Positions 1 to 10,281 of a stretch of 25,472 nt of DNA are shown here, piece by piece. The stretch is from Chara braunii (lineage: Eukaryota; Streptophyta; Charophyceae; Charales; Characeae): NCBI GenBank assembly GCA_003427395.1, contig BFEA01000248.1:583209-608680 (forward strand), read 5' to 3'. The translations under genes were made by a program, and so were the position numbers. Under the pieces are notes generated by a model. That model was not told where the DNA came from. It did no database searches and saw only the letters and a program-made list of their open reading frames with translations. Positions within the stretch are counted from its first letter, which is position 1; each line of letters opens with the position of its first letter.

Positions 1-370
1 CATTGGAAACCTCGGATGCAACTTGCAACTAAGCACTTTTGCATTTTTGTCTCTGCCAACGCCACCCCGAAAACAAAAACACCCTCTTCATGTTTGTGCA
101 TACCGACCTCTGCCTCGCTGTTTTATTCTCCTCCTCACCTTCCACCCCCTCTCCTCACACCCGCACATCTACGTGTGTCATTTTTTTTTTTTTTTTTTTT
201 TTTTTTGTGGATGAGATGCAAAAAACCGCGAGTGGCGACACATTGGAAAGCTAGAGTCCAAGTTGCGACTGCGCTCCTTTGCATGCTCTTTTGTCCCTCT
301 CCTTCATGCATGTTGTTTCTATCTCTCCCGTTGCCGCACGAAAAACAAAAACACCTCCCCTCTGCCGCTC
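1..370. repeat. Diverged direct repeat pair with internal poly-T
   Basis: The opening CATTGGAAA...GCAACTTGC...CTTTTGCAT...TTTTGTC of 1-90 recurs in diverged form from about 241 (CATTGGAAA...CAAGTTGCGACT...TTTGCATGCTCTTTTGTC), each followed by an ACGAAAAACAAAAACACC-like stretch. The two units are about 240 bp apart and a 26-nt poly-T run (181-206) lies between them. Short open frames here are low-complexity and resemble no protein I know. It is best read as an old tandem or dispersed repeat. Confidence 0.5.
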
Positions 371-1180
371 CGTGCCCTCTGCCGCGGCATCGCTGCGGCG
401 GGCCCCCTTGTTACTATAAAACATGTAGTACACCCCAACTCACTGATACAACACCAATCTTACAAGAAAACGAAACAAGAAGAAAAAAACAAAGATTCAT
501 TTGTATTTACAGTCATATCATTATGAACGTACTGGTGTAAGTGTACCCTTAAATAACCTATTTTTTCTATATCTCATCTGACGTTATCAATAGTAGGCAG
601 TAAATGAGCCTCGCTCCAGGGCTCGCTTCACTACACAAAATTCTACATGTATTTGGGCACTCTTTGGACTCACTACATTCACAATGTTGGACTCGTCCCG
701 TTGCAGCTAGTACAAAAAGCGTTGGAACTTGGAATGCATGTAGAATATCGTGCAAGGCAGTAAGATCCGAAGTTCGTCATCTTCAAGCGCGACACATCCT
801 CATTGTGAATGTACACGAAGCGTCGTTCAGGTCCAATAAAACCATAAGGAACAACTGGTAAAAATATTTTTTCTTTTGTTCTGTGAAAGAACAAATACTT
901 CGAGGTATTATCATTTAGCTCAATCTTTGAAAGTCATTATTAACTTAGATTTATGAGGATTTATTTTTCGTTCTTGGTGAGTGGTATGTGAGGATTAAAA
1001 TATGTAATGTACTACACATCCTGCCTCGTTGACAAAGAAGTTGAAAAAAAAAAAAAAAAAAAAAAAATGTTACGTGTGAAAATTTAAAATTTCACATATA
1101 TATACCTCAAAAACAAAATCAAATATAGGGTCAAGCTTCATGAGCAGTTTGACTGGAGTGGCACATTAGCAAAACCAACT
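371..1180. other. No gene recognised
   Basis: AT-rich sequence with a 24-nt poly-A run at 1044-1067. Short open frames at about 567-894 on both strands give no recognisable domain. I see no RNA gene. Confidence 0.5.
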
Positions 1181-1183
1181 GCC

Positions 1184-1680
1184 TTCTTTATATGCCACGA
1201 GCGAGGTAAGCAGTATGCCGTAAAAGACTATGTATTTCTTTTTCAAATATGTGTGTACGCTCGCACATGTTTAAATACAACTACATAGTCTCTTACCGCA
1301 GACCCGCACATGTTTAAATACAACTACATAGTCTCGTACCGCATGCGGGTCTGGCATGGTGAGGACTCTTCCTCGAGTGACACATAACTAAAAACAATTG
1401 ACTTCTTTATGGCACATGAGATCCTGCACTTCAGTCTCGAGGTAGGCAGTACCAATACAGAAAGAAAGTAACGGTCTGCGATGTAGATAACAAATTTTGC
1501 AAAAAACATTATTTATTCGCCAATGCAACTTTGGATGAACTGATGGCTTAAAAATATTATAAACTTCTTTATGTGGCACGAGGTACTGCACTATAGTCTC
1601 GAGGTGGAAGGTATCAATCCTCCCGACATAAAATAACGGTCTACAAGGTAGATAAATTTTGCAAAAACTTTGGATTGACT
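1184..1680 (+). repeat. Three-copy diverged direct repeat plus 43-bp tandem duplication
   Basis: A motif running CTTCTTTATG...GGCAC..GAG...CTGCACT...AGTCTCGAGGT...GGCAGTA.CAAT occurs at about 1402 and 1563 (161 bp apart), with a shorter relative at 1184. Between the first two, a 43-bp unit (CGCACATGTTTAAATACAAC and onward) is duplicated in tandem at 1262 and 1305. No coding potential is seen. This looks like locally duplicated remains of an unidentified repeat. Confidence 0.6.
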
Positions 1681-2369
1681 AATGGCTTAAAACTTTGGAA
1701 TGACTCAACACTGCAGATGAAACGATCTACTACGCCAGCGAAAAAGAAATCACATTTCAGATGCATTGCATATGTGCGCCAGAAATTTCAAATTGCGATC
1801 GAGAACACAGAAGAGTTAAACCCTTGTTCTTACGGTTCACTAAAGTAGAAGTGCAGATGTGTTAAATAAGAACAGGCCATCAACGATACATCACCTAGTG
1901 AAGTAGGAGTGTATTTTAAAGAAGACCACATGCGTTATAAAGAGGGAGACAAAACATCATTTTATTTATTTAGTGTCTATCATCTCCTGATGAGAGAAGG
2001 TTCATGATGACTTTAATTTTTAGAAATTTGTCATGCAATTTATTTTAAAAAATTGAAGGTCATTAATCACACTTCTACCCATACATTAAGTGCACACCGG
2101 CAGCATACTAACTAGTAGCAGAAAAACAAAACATAACTCCAAGGCAAAGATGCGTTTTTATGCAAATTTTAAAACTGGTACCAAAAGAATTTTGAACAGT
2201 TCAACAAACGCCAAATTTGACACACATAAATCCTGACCGATAACAGAAAAAAAATAATAAAATTTTGACCGGCACACCCTAAAATTTGTCTTAGGCCCAT
2301 TGGGCATGACTTGAAAATAGAATGTTTGCGTTAACCATTAGGTCTCCCAAGGGGCAAATCTATAATATA
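1681..2369. other. No gene recognised
   Basis: AT-rich sequence upstream of the hAT-like MITE and of the Ty3/gypsy relic. It could hold the unrecognisable gag/protease part of that relic, but no motif supports this. Confidence 0.4.
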
Positions 2370-2657
2370 TTACGTGCCTAGGCTACCAGCCGGGCCGCCC
2401 GGGTCCCGGGTGGACAGCCTGTGCAAGGATAAAGGACGGTCCCCGCAAAAAAGAAAACAAGAAAAGATCTGAAAAAAATTATATTATGCAAAAAAATAAA
2501 CTGAACAACTTTTGCCTCAGGGTCAATCGAAATTCTTTACCAAATTTCAATTAACAAATAAAATAAAAAAATATTTTTATTCCTTCTATTTTTTTTTTTT
2601 TTTTTTTGCCCGGCTGGGCAAGTGATCGTGGGCCACTCTGGCAGCCTAGTTACGTGT
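2370..2657. mobile_element. hAT-like MITE (272 bp) with 8-bp target duplication
   Basis: The element spans 2378-2649. Its ends are inverted repeats CTAGGCTACCAG (left) and, read inward from the right, CTAGGCTGCCAG, 11 of 12 identical. It is flanked by TTACGTGC (2370-2377) and TTACGTGT (2650-2657), an 8-bp direct duplication with one mismatch. Eight-bp target duplications and short TIRs are the hallmark of hAT transposons. The interior is GC-rich near the left end (GGGCCGCCCGGGTCCCGGG), then A/T-rich with a poly-T run, and has no coding capacity, so it is non-autonomous. The TIR core GGCTACCAG recurs at the end of the 751-bp element at 16575-17325. Confidence 0.7.
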
Positions 2658-2732
2658 TGATATAAAAGGGTTCACGAAACTTATCAAACCCACAGAGACA
2701 GGTTGGATCAAGTCTAGCAATTGTCCCTAAAA

Positions 2733-3277
2733 GATACTATAATTATGATTCCCCCTAAAAAGGATAGGGGGGTCACAAAGTGCAACGAATGCTACAGTCT
2801 AAACAATATTCGATTAAATAACGTTGAAACAGTGCCACAAATTGATGATCTGCTGAATAAAGTGTAATACCACTAAATGCTTTCAAAATTTGATTTGAAG
2901 AGTGGTTAAAATGGAGGTAGGTACAACATAGGACGATGTTGAGGACAACCTTTGAACCCTACAAGTTTAAAATGAATGTCACTTGGTTGCACGAATGCGT
3001 CGAAAACTTTCCAAGGAGCAATGAACGGACCTACTAAGACAACACCTCGTCCAATTTGCAGTTGAATGACATCCTCCTTTCCTATATATCATACAAGGAG
3101 CAGGAGCAGCATTTGAGGGTAGTGTTTGATAAGTTCAAGTATCTGAAAGACAAGTATAAGGTTGGTGGAGAAAACAGTGCATATGAAAAGGACTATATTC
3201 TTTACGTGGTATATCTTGTTGCAGATAGGATATGGCCCAAGAGTAAGAAAGTCATCGTAAAAACCAGCTACAAATAA
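2733..3277 (+). pseudogene. Ty3/gypsy reverse transcriptase relic
   Basis: Remains of the RT of a Ty3/gypsy LTR retrotransposon. In frame from 2733 one reads PPKKDRG, then LNN..LNNVETVPQIDDLL, matching the family's KKDGSWR...LN..T..N.YP.PRIDDLL block. Around 2890 is SKFDLKSG, matching the FSK.DL.SGY motif. From 2942, in a shifted frame, RTTFEPYKFKM matches F.T.FG.YEF.V.PFGL. NDILLSYISYKEQEQHLRVV matches the YLDDILI.S...EEHL.HL region, with the catalytic DD reduced to ND. Stops (for example 3035-3037) and at least one frameshift show that it is dead. It continues into the RNase H remnant immediately downstream. The assignment is from motif order, not from alignment. Confidence 0.75.
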
Positions 3278-3285
3278 ACGATAAA

Positions 3286-3715
3286 TCTTAAAGATGGTAA
3301 ATTATTATGAAAAAGTCAATGAAACATGCTTCATCAACGCCGCATCGTCGATGAATCTGACCAGAAAGGATAGTCCATTCTTGTGGATTGACGATGGTCT
3401 CCTGAACCATCCTCTCTCAAGGGTTGCTGACCCCACATTGTCACTTGTGATGATAATGAATATCACTCAACAAAGGATTAAAACAATATTGCGATAGAAT
3501 GCTGAGTATGGGCTTCGTTCATGTGTGTATACCTCCAAACTCATTTCGCCAAATAAAGTTGTCGTCGCAGTAACTACGAGAGGGAAGCTTTATGCTCTTT
3601 ACAATGCTCTTCAGATATTTTCTGCGCAGACCCCTTAATGTATTCCGCTCACCAGACACTGCGATGGTTGAAGCAATGTGGTTACACCACCAGTACCTCA
3701 CTCTGCTTGATGAAT
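3286..3715 (+). pseudogene. Ty3/gypsy connection and RNase H relic
   Basis: Collinear continuation of the RT relic. At 3300-3395 MVNYYEKV...NLTRKDSPFLW corresponds to the Ty3/gypsy segment G..NYYR.FI...A.PLT.LTRKD..F.W that follows the polymerase domain. Near 3570-3690, split over three frames, NYERE, KLYALYNALQIFSA and YSAHQTLRWLKQ match the RNase H core (YS..E.E..A...A...FRHYL...TDHQ.L.WL). Frameshifts separate all of these blocks. The match ends about where a GC-rich sequence with a poly-A tail begins (3716), suggesting that a later insertion interrupts the element. Confidence 0.65.
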
Positions 3716-3787
3716 TCGACGCGGCCGTTAACGCGCCGCGTCGGGCGGGGTACCCACCGGAGTGCGACCGGTAGCCCACAGAAAATG

Positions 3788-3820
<33 letters not shown>

Positions 3821-3860
3821 AAACAAACAAACAAACAAAAACAAAACATCAAAATAAAAC
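3716..3860 (+). mobile_element. Possible retroposon 3' end with poly-A tail
   Basis: A GC-rich block (GACGCGGCCGTTAACGCG... to GCCCACAGAAAATGGC) stands out from its AT-rich surroundings and runs straight into 30 A's (3790-3819) followed by CAAA repeats. A GC-rich body with a poly-A tail inside a transposon relic suggests a small non-LTR retroposed sequence. No tRNA-like promoter or target duplication could be defined, so the call is tentative. Confidence 0.35.
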
Positions 3861-3950
3861 AGATGGGCGCGACATCAACAGGGGAAGGTGGGAAAAAAGA
3901 GAGAGAGACTCTCTCTGTTGAAATGAGAATGAACCTCTCTCTCTCTCAAT

Positions 3951-4029
3951 AGAGAGAGAGAGAGAGGGCGTCAGCCAGTGTTTGACGCCGAGTTTGGTGC
4001 ACCAAAGTCGGTGTCAGACACTGGCTGAC

Positions 4030-4048
<19 letters not shown>
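3951..4048. repeat. Long palindrome flanked by (GA)n/(CT)n
   Basis: Two 49-nt arms (3951-3999 and 4000-4048) meet without a loop at TTTGGTGCACCAAA. The inner 35 nt of each arm begin AGGG(C/T)GTCAGCCAGTGT with 4 mismatches. The outer 14 nt are (AG)n pairing with (CT)n. The CT tract extends beyond the arm to 4063. A sequence like GTTGAAA(T/C)G(A/C)GAATG flanks the structure on both sides (about 3917 and 4067). It is a strong cruciform/hairpin former. Confidence 0.8.
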
Positions 4049-4066
<18 letters not shown>

Positions 4067-4559
4067 GTTGAAACGCGAATGCATAAGAGAGGTAAACACA
4101 ATATGCTAGTTGATGCACTATAACAACGGTAGATTTCTTGCAACAACCCATCACAAATGAGCCTAAGCGATGAGCTGGTGGACAGGATCGCAACAAAGCC
4201 CTCAAAAAAATATTATATATAGCCCACTCGTTGCAAATTTGAAAAAAAACATTATGGGACAAAATATATAGTCCCAAATATATTATGCAGAGGTAATCAT
4301 TATGCGCAAGGAGCCGAGGCATGATAATTAAATATTTAAAAGGCACAAAATTGTAGATCGATTTATTAGGAGAATACTACTTACCTCGTTAGAATGATAA
4401 CCACTGTGGTTTGACGAAAATGCATTGTGGGACAGTTAAACTGGCCCATACTAAGGACGCATGCTGTTGAAGAGTAAACAAAGAGTGGCATCATCGATCA
4501 GAGGTGGGGAAAATGCAAAGACCAAAAGGTTCATACATATGAAGAACTCACCACAATGA
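4049..4559. other. Unassigned segment inside the Ty3/gypsy relic
   Basis: By position this should correspond to the RNase H-integrase junction and the integrase zinc-binding region, but no convincing motif was found. It also contains the (CT)n tract at 4031-4063. No separate gene is seen. Confidence 0.35.
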
Positions 4560-5060
4560 AGGACGTTGCTCACTTCTTTGATAATGATAGAGTCTGGGAC
4601 TTTGCATTTCTCTCAGACAGTGTTGGTGATAGAGAAAACCCTGATCATAGTCCCCCATATACTATGCCACGGAGACTTGCTCCATGCACAAAGTAGATGG
4701 GTGTTGTGGCTGACAGTTGAAAAGAGAGACCTGGTATGAGTGAGCATGAACCAGTTTGCAGTTGAAAGTGTTTGCAGCAAAGTAACACCTAAATGGTGCG
4801 GACCACAAGATATCGAATGTTGTCGTTGGTGATAATTCCAATTAACCTTCCCAGTTCGTGGCCATACCGCAGCACCGAAACACTTATCGGCTAGTGTGTG
4901 AGCACCTATAGAAAAACAGGCTTTCATACACCTAACATGTACACACTCATCCCATGTTTCACTTATCCGGTGAGGGTCATTTTCCTCCTGCCTGCGAGTT
5001 TTGATGCCTTAGACAGTGTCACCACTCCCAGGGACGAAAACAACTCCCACCTTGGACGAA
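4560..5060 (+). pseudogene. Ty3/gypsy integrase (C-terminal part) relic
   Basis: On the + strand at about 4715-4800 the reading KRDLV.VSMNQFAVES and then KVTPKWCGP matches the integrase C-terminal region (GD.VWL...F......KL.PK..GP). After a frameshift, KISNVVVGDNS fits the next step (F.VL..VG...Y.L.LP). HTHPMFHLSGEG at about 4940 matches the HPVFHVS motif, followed by PPACEF. Before this, at 4560-4620, VAHFFDN...SDS weakly resembles the integrase core stretch. Several stops and frame changes are present. Order and strand agree with the RT/RNase H relic upstream, so all are probably one element. Confidence 0.6.
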
Positions 5061-5085
5061 CATGCGGGCAGCCATTGGAGAAAAG

Positions 5086-5215
5086 GCTGGTGTGACACCG
5101 AGTGGAAGACCCCTCATCATGTACAGGGTCAAGTATTACCCTGGCGAGGAGTCTAACGAATGAATAGATTGCACTGATCTAATGCGGATGCCACCTCAGA
5201 TAGTTGCCCAACACT
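5086..5215 (+). pseudogene. Chromodomain-like C-terminus of the Ty3/gypsy relic
   Basis: The frame from about 5094 reads GRPLIMYRVKYYPGEESNE, stop, IDCTDLMRMPPQIVAQH. This resembles the C-terminal chromodomain of chromovirus integrases (Y.V.WKGY...E.TWEP..NL..AP.L...). A TGA at about 5161 sits where the family has the tryptophan of the TWE motif. If correct, the element was a chromovirus, the Ty3/gypsy branch common in plants and green algae. Short and decayed, so moderate confidence. Confidence 0.5.
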
Positions 5216-5545
5216 AGACTCCACAGTTTGTCCTTTTACACATTCTGTAATTCTGTACTTGCAGAGAGAGCGCATGCAGCACAGCGACCACAGTATGCAG
5301 GAAAGCAACCGGCGTCGGGCGGACGCCAACCTGCGCAACTGAGCTTCTATGGTTTTTCGCTTCTATTCCGCAAACCTGCGCTCGGATTTTGTCATACTTC
5401 ATATTTTCTCTCCTGCTGTCATATATCTGGTCGTTATCATTATCGTGTATTTCACCCTACCATTCTGCAAATGCACCATGTCTTTTTGTACTAACTCTCC
5501 ACTCTCAGGGAAATCGCAGAGTATACAAAGTCCTCGCACTCTCCG

Positions 5546-5935
5546 ATTTCCCAAATTTTGGGTGGGTCAGTGCTGCACTACTCCCTATATTCGGATTCTA
5601 CAACTAGACTGGTGAAAATCCCCATTTGTTCGCCGGGCATGAGATTCAATTTCCCAAATTTTGGGTCATTGCTGCACTACTCTGTAAATCCGGATTCTAC
5701 ACTGCCAAAAGTCTCTGTTTGTTCGCCAGGCACGAAGTTCGATCTCCAAATTCGAAATTCAGAGCAAATTGGTGCTATTGTCGGCAGTCTCTACGAGCGA
5801 CAGATTCGGCAGACTGGGCACTCTTCGCATTCAAAGAGTGCAGTTCATTAGAGAGCTTTTGCGGCACTCAATCGTAGAGATAGTGGAACAATGAAAAACT
5901 CACCGATTTCGGACATCCGAGAGTAGTGCAGCAAG
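5546..5935. repeat. 103-bp tandem duplication with inverted partner
   Basis: Units at 5546-5648 and 5649-5750 share ATTTCCCAAATTTTGGGT, GCTGCACTACTC, CGGATTCTAC and TTTGTTCGCC(G/A)GGCA, with scattered differences. A reversed piece (GAGTAGTGCAGCAA, about 5921-5934) lies downstream. Each unit contains the small palindrome CCCAAATTTTGGG. The region may be the decayed 3' LTR or flank of the preceding Ty3/gypsy relic, but no LTR boundaries are identifiable. Confidence 0.6.
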
Positions 5936-6184
5936 ACTATGTACGTTTCCACATTCTGGGTTATGCAGTAGGTGCCTATGAATCCCACTAAACCCCACCA
6001 GTCCCGTTTCCATATGTCGGCAGTGGGCACTGTGCACCAGCCCAAAAATCAAGATTGGCCGCCTATTCAATTTACCGGTGGCCACCCTTCCGTCTCAGGG
6101 CACCCAGCACGTTACCAGGCACGCCTCTGAAAAAATAGGCCTTATGCCAGTCGGCCGGTCACAAAATGCTCTGATTTAGAAATT

Positions 6185-6239
6185 GGGATGCTGCTCCTGG
6201 TTTCCAGGAGGTGCAGCTCCCCACCAATAGATGGGAGCC
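6185..6239 (+). repeat. Dispersed repeat, inverted copy at 14063-14116
   Basis: A 54-bp segment running GGGATGCTG...TTTCCAG.AGGTGC.GCTCCCCACCAATAGATGG.AGCC occurs here on the + strand and at 14063-14116 on the - strand with a handful of differences. At the second site it leads into a long A tract on the same strand, suggesting a retroposon. This copy also forms a local hairpin (GCTGCTCCTGG/CCAGGAGGTGCAGC). Confidence 0.6.
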
Positions 6240-8370
6240 ATATGCAATTGGTGCACCTACTACTGCAGGATGCTCTATCACCCCCCCAACAGTACGCCCC
6301 TCATAGATATTCATCAAAAAGAGGGACAATTATGCTGACGTACAATTTTGTTTTCTTTCTGTTTCCCTTTCCAGAACTGGCGAGTTTGAGCCCCGTACAT
6401 GAACAGTCTTATGTTTGCCGACGGATAGTGGTAGGCCCTTCCTGGCCGGTAGTTCTAGGTTTTTCTTTTCGTGCACAGACACCACAGGCCTTTGCGAGTA
6501 GCAGCAGCTCAAACAAGCGAGGAGTCGGGACAAAACCCTCGTACCGAACACCTTTTATGATTTTTTTTGGTGCTTGGTGAGACTGGAGGTGTGCTACATT
6601 CAGCACTGCTCAGGGAGAAAGACGGGCAGCCATAGCGGCGGATTCATTAGACGGCTTCTTAAGCCGATTGGTGCATATTGCTCACGGATGCACATCACTC
6701 TCTGCATCAGCTTTTTCTGCTTTTCAGTTCGGATTCTCTCCGAAGCGTCTATCAGGTGTGACATGCTCGAACTTTGTAATACACACACTCATCCCACCAC
6801 CCACACACACCCGCCTTCATCTGATGAAGCCCCATCACAATGTCACCATGAAACCTCTGTCTATGCCACACTAACAGTTTACTTTCTTCGTGATCGTTCT
6901 CTGTACAAACGTCAACAACCGGATTGCTATAGAACACAGAAGGTCTGTTCTTCTGCTTTGCAGCAAACACGCACTTCGCAGTTCACACTGCCATCAAAGC
7001 GAACACTCTCCCTCGGATATTGTCAGAACTCCCGTCTCTCTCTCCTTCTCATCTCTAAGTCTGTTTTTTTTTCCTTATTTTGGACCATTTCTCAATGTAC
7101 GCATATCATCCTTGCGCAGGACCCATGCTAATATCACTCTTCGTAAATCTCTGCTTATCATCACTTCATAGATCGCTGCTTGTTTTCTTCATGGTTCTAT
7201 GTAGGATATAGTTATCGCTTTTTGGCCACTGTGCCAACTTATCTTCGCTTTCCAAACCAAAGTCGGTTCGACGTTCAAGTCGAAGGAGCATCTTCTCATG
7301 CTGATCGTTGAAGTTCACCCACCACCTGTCATTTCCAAGTGCCATTGGAGTAGTGTTACTAAGGCACTGCATCAATGACGTTTAAATTTGAAGGTCCACT
7401 GCACTGAAGTGTACGTAGCGCATTTCACAAAAAATCCCCCCAGATGGGGAAACGAGAGGGGGGAATGCCACATTGTTGATGTGAGATTAGACACTAGGTA
7501 GCTGACCGTGCTTTCAGGCCAACTGGATGAACCACAGGACCAGATCGGAGTGCAGTGCCGTCCCTGGTCAGCAAGGCTTGTGCAACCATCCACAGTTTCT
7601 TCTTTTGTTCGCACGGTTTCTCTTTTCTAACACAATCTCTTTTTTGCATCAGGCTGGGGAATTAGTGCTCTTCTCTTTGGACTTTTCATTCATCTGAGTC
7701 CATCCCTTGCATTCGAACTTGGGTCTGCATTTCAACAATTCTTGAATTTTTCAAAAGCAATGGGTTTACGTACCACAATCTTCTAATGTATTCGCTCACT
7801 ATATACAATATCCCAACCGCCTACCCTTCTCCACCTTCCCCACCTTCCGCTGGAGATATAGCAAAGTTCAACATTTACTCAAGTCGGCACCACAGCCAGC
7901 CCATCATCTCAAAAGGAAAAGCATACATGAATGGTTTCTTCGCGAATTTATCTCCAGGTCACATTCGCTCACTGTTCACTCGTTGGCCTGTCCTGGGCTC
8001 TTTCGGTACGGTAGTGTTGACAATGACAGAATCAAGTAAAAAAGAGAGAGGGAAGATAGCACACAAATTATTGTAACTATTTCGCTTTTCACAAGAACAG
8101 GGCACTCCTTATTGACACCTGACAAGCCTGTCTGTTATCATCCACAATCTCTTCGGTTCGTGATACAACTCCACATCCTAGCAACCGAACACACAGAGGA
8201 AGAGGGAGAGAGAAGAGGGGGAGGCGCATGAGAGGGCATTTAAATGTCGTTAATGACCTGACACACCCCCTGTCAGTCGTCATAGAGCTTAACCTCTGTG
8301 CCTGAGTCTAGTATCCTTAACCACGACGAAACACATATAAGACGATACGTTGTCCGAGTTGAGGACTCGT

Positions 8371-8371
<1 letters not shown>
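6240..8371. other. No gene recognised
   Basis: Mixed-composition sequence. The longest open frames (about 130 and 185 codons between 6188 and 7131) are Ser/Arg/His-rich and match no domain I know. At 7711-7745 lies ATTCGAACTTGGGTCTGCAT..., which recurs at 9136-9169, so at least some of this is dispersed repeat. Confidence 0.45.
7711..7745 (+). repeat. 35-bp dispersed repeat, second copy at 9136-9169
   Basis: ATTCGAACT...GGTCTGCATT.CAACAATTC is shared by 7711-7745 and 9136-9169. The TTCGAACT core superficially resembles a pol III B box, but no T-arm pairing or A box was found, so a tRNA-derived origin is not claimed. Confidence 0.5.

Positions 8372-8372
<1 letters not shown>

Positions 8373-8408
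<36 letters not shown>
8373..8408. repeat. (CT)n microsatellite
   Basis: Uninterrupted CT dinucleotides of about 36 bp, ending in a short CA run. Confidence 0.9.
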
Positions 8409-8415
<7 letters not shown>

Positions 8416-9340
8416 GTTACTACAAAACCCCAGAACTTAACCTGAGTCCCATTTGTCGGAACTCTGCACTTCCGACTGGATTGGTACATCCAAGTCGATC
8501 CAACCGCCAGATCTGTCCCAAGAAGTACCACCTCACGAAAAGAGAAGTCCGGAAAAGTACGATCCCGTGCCAAACGTGTCATTATCATGATCGAGTACTT
8601 ATCGAGAACGACAACCATTTCTTTTTTTTTGTAACATAAGGGGCTAACCTCAATATCCTCTTCCCTTCTTCGTCCTATTAGTTCTTTCTGCCGATAAGAC
8701 AAGGGTGAATTCATATACTCAAGCAGATCGAGGCGCTAGATAATTCCCGAGGAGTGCCACCTAATGATGAGAGTATGCGGAAAAGGGGAAGAGAAAAAGT
8801 AAACCATTTCTCCAGCTTGAATTTGTTAAGTCCAGTCTTCAAGAATTCGAGCTCACAATGATGGTTGGTACTCCCACATGACCGCATTCCTTCTCTTTGT
8901 GCCTTTCGAACACTGCTCAGAAGCTTGATACAGTCAACATAACAATTCCACAACCTCTACCCCCCACCCTTTCGTATACCACCTCGAGCTCGACACGTCA
9001 TCGAACTACCGTCCTCGAGTATCCTTATCTAGAATTGCTCCACATCTACGGTCTGTTTTTACTTCCATTCCGGTCATCGAACTGACCGTCCCTAGGTAAT
9101 TCAGAATCATAGTAATTTCCTCTACTTCCAACGGAATTCGAACTCAGGTCTGCATTCCAACAATTCAAGGGTGTAACAAATTCCTTGTCCTCCGCCGTTC
9201 GATTACTTTTCTCGGCCGAGAACAGAAGCGAAAATCACACAATACCCGCTTACCAGGCTCTGCAATTTAAGACATCACCATGTTTGTGAAGTAGAATACA
9301 AGATGACTGTGGCTGGTTAAAGGCCCCCCTTGCTCCATCA
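8409..9340. other. No gene recognised
   Basis: No coding, RNA or transposon motif was recognised except the dispersed repeat copy at 9136-9169. A short direct repeat, CTCCATCACTA, lies at about 9332-9368, just before the foldback that follows. Confidence 0.4.
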
Positions 9341-9367
9341 CTAGTTTGAAACTTGCTCCATCACTAC

Positions 9368-9470
9368 GGTCTTCACCCGAATAGAACGTTCGGTCATTAT
9401 CGCTGCATCTGGACTAAAAGTTGTTCCAAATGCAGCTATAATGACCGGGCGTTCTATTCGGGTGAAGACG
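9368..9470. repeat. Foldback with 46-bp arms and 11-bp loop
   Basis: Arms 9368-9413 and 9425-9470 are inverted copies with 5 mismatches, including the uninterrupted GTCTTCACCCGAATAGAACG. The motif GACCGGGCGTT.TATTCGGGT from the right arm has relatives at about 10817 (GACCGGGCGTTATGTTC) and 11627 (GACAGGGCGTTGTATTCGAG), so this is likely the end of a dispersed repeat family, perhaps a DNA transposon. Confidence 0.75.
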
Positions 9471-9544
9471 GCAGCCGTTTAAGATACATGTATCCTTCCT
9501 TAAATTTTCCTGACAGACGAAGACAAGCCACTGAAGGCATTCGA

Positions 9545-9745
9545 GAAAGGCGCGGCGGGGCCAAACTTCGGGCATCGCAGCACGGCGCACAAAACGAAAA
9601 ACGAAACGAGTGCATCTTCCAACAGAAAATGGGTTGGGCCATCTGTTTGCTAGGAATAGTAACGAGTGGATTTGGCCACTTCTCGTGGGCAGTTGCACTC
9701 TTTTCGCTTTCGTTTCATGTGCCGTGTTGCGAGGCCCTTCGACTC
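9545..9745. repeat. Second, more diverged inverted repeat
   Basis: The left part (CTTCGGGCATCGCAGCACGG...ACGAAACGAGTGCA) pairs with the right part (TTGCACTCTTTTCGCTTTCG...CGTGTTGCGAGGCCCTTCG) across a spacer of roughly 75 bp. It directly follows the foldback at 9368-9470. Open frames through it exist on both strands because of the symmetry and are not convincing genes. Confidence 0.6.
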
Positions 9746-9829
9746 ACACCCAAGACGAATGCACGCATACCTTCAGCAAGGCGGCAACAGGGAATACTCG
9801 TCGCACCAACTAGGACTTCCTGAACTTAA

Positions 9830-10217
9830 TCGGACAGAGTACAGCTTAACGGCGGCGAAATACGGAGATTGAGTGTGAGTATGTCAGAAGACACGGACAC
9901 AAACACACCACCAGCTAAACGATGCCTTCGAGATATGATGACATACTCAGCCTCGAACTCTCAATGACCTTGCTCGATATCACACTTCAAGAGGCTCAAA
10001 TCACCATTAGACCCACGACTTATCACTACGAGACACTGATTGAAAGACAATTACTCTGATATTCCACAGTAAATGGACCAGGGAAGGCAAGAATCTGACA
10101 AAACCCACGAACGTCCGTTCATTTACAACAAAATGATCAAGCCTATGGTATCGATTTAAAAAATCTGCTGAATCTTCAGACTACCACACCGCATACTATT
10201 CTCCCCAAATTGTCATC

Positions 10218-10222
<5 letters not shown>
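9830..10222. other. No gene recognised
   Basis: Unique-looking sequence without coding or RNA motifs that I can identify. Confidence 0.4.

Positions 10223-10278
<56 letters not shown>
10223..10278. repeat. (CT)n microsatellite
   Basis: About 56 bp of uninterrupted CT dinucleotides. Confidence 0.95.

Positions 10279-10281
<3 letters not shown>

Noticed and set aside
5230-6100. 3' LTR of the Ty3/gypsy relic
   Set aside because: Expected position, but no matching 5' LTR, polypurine tract or TG...CA ends could be found.
7711-7745. tRNA-like B box (TTCGAACT) as part of a tRNA gene or SINE
   Set aside because: No T-arm stem, no A box and no acceptor pairing around it or its second copy at 9136.
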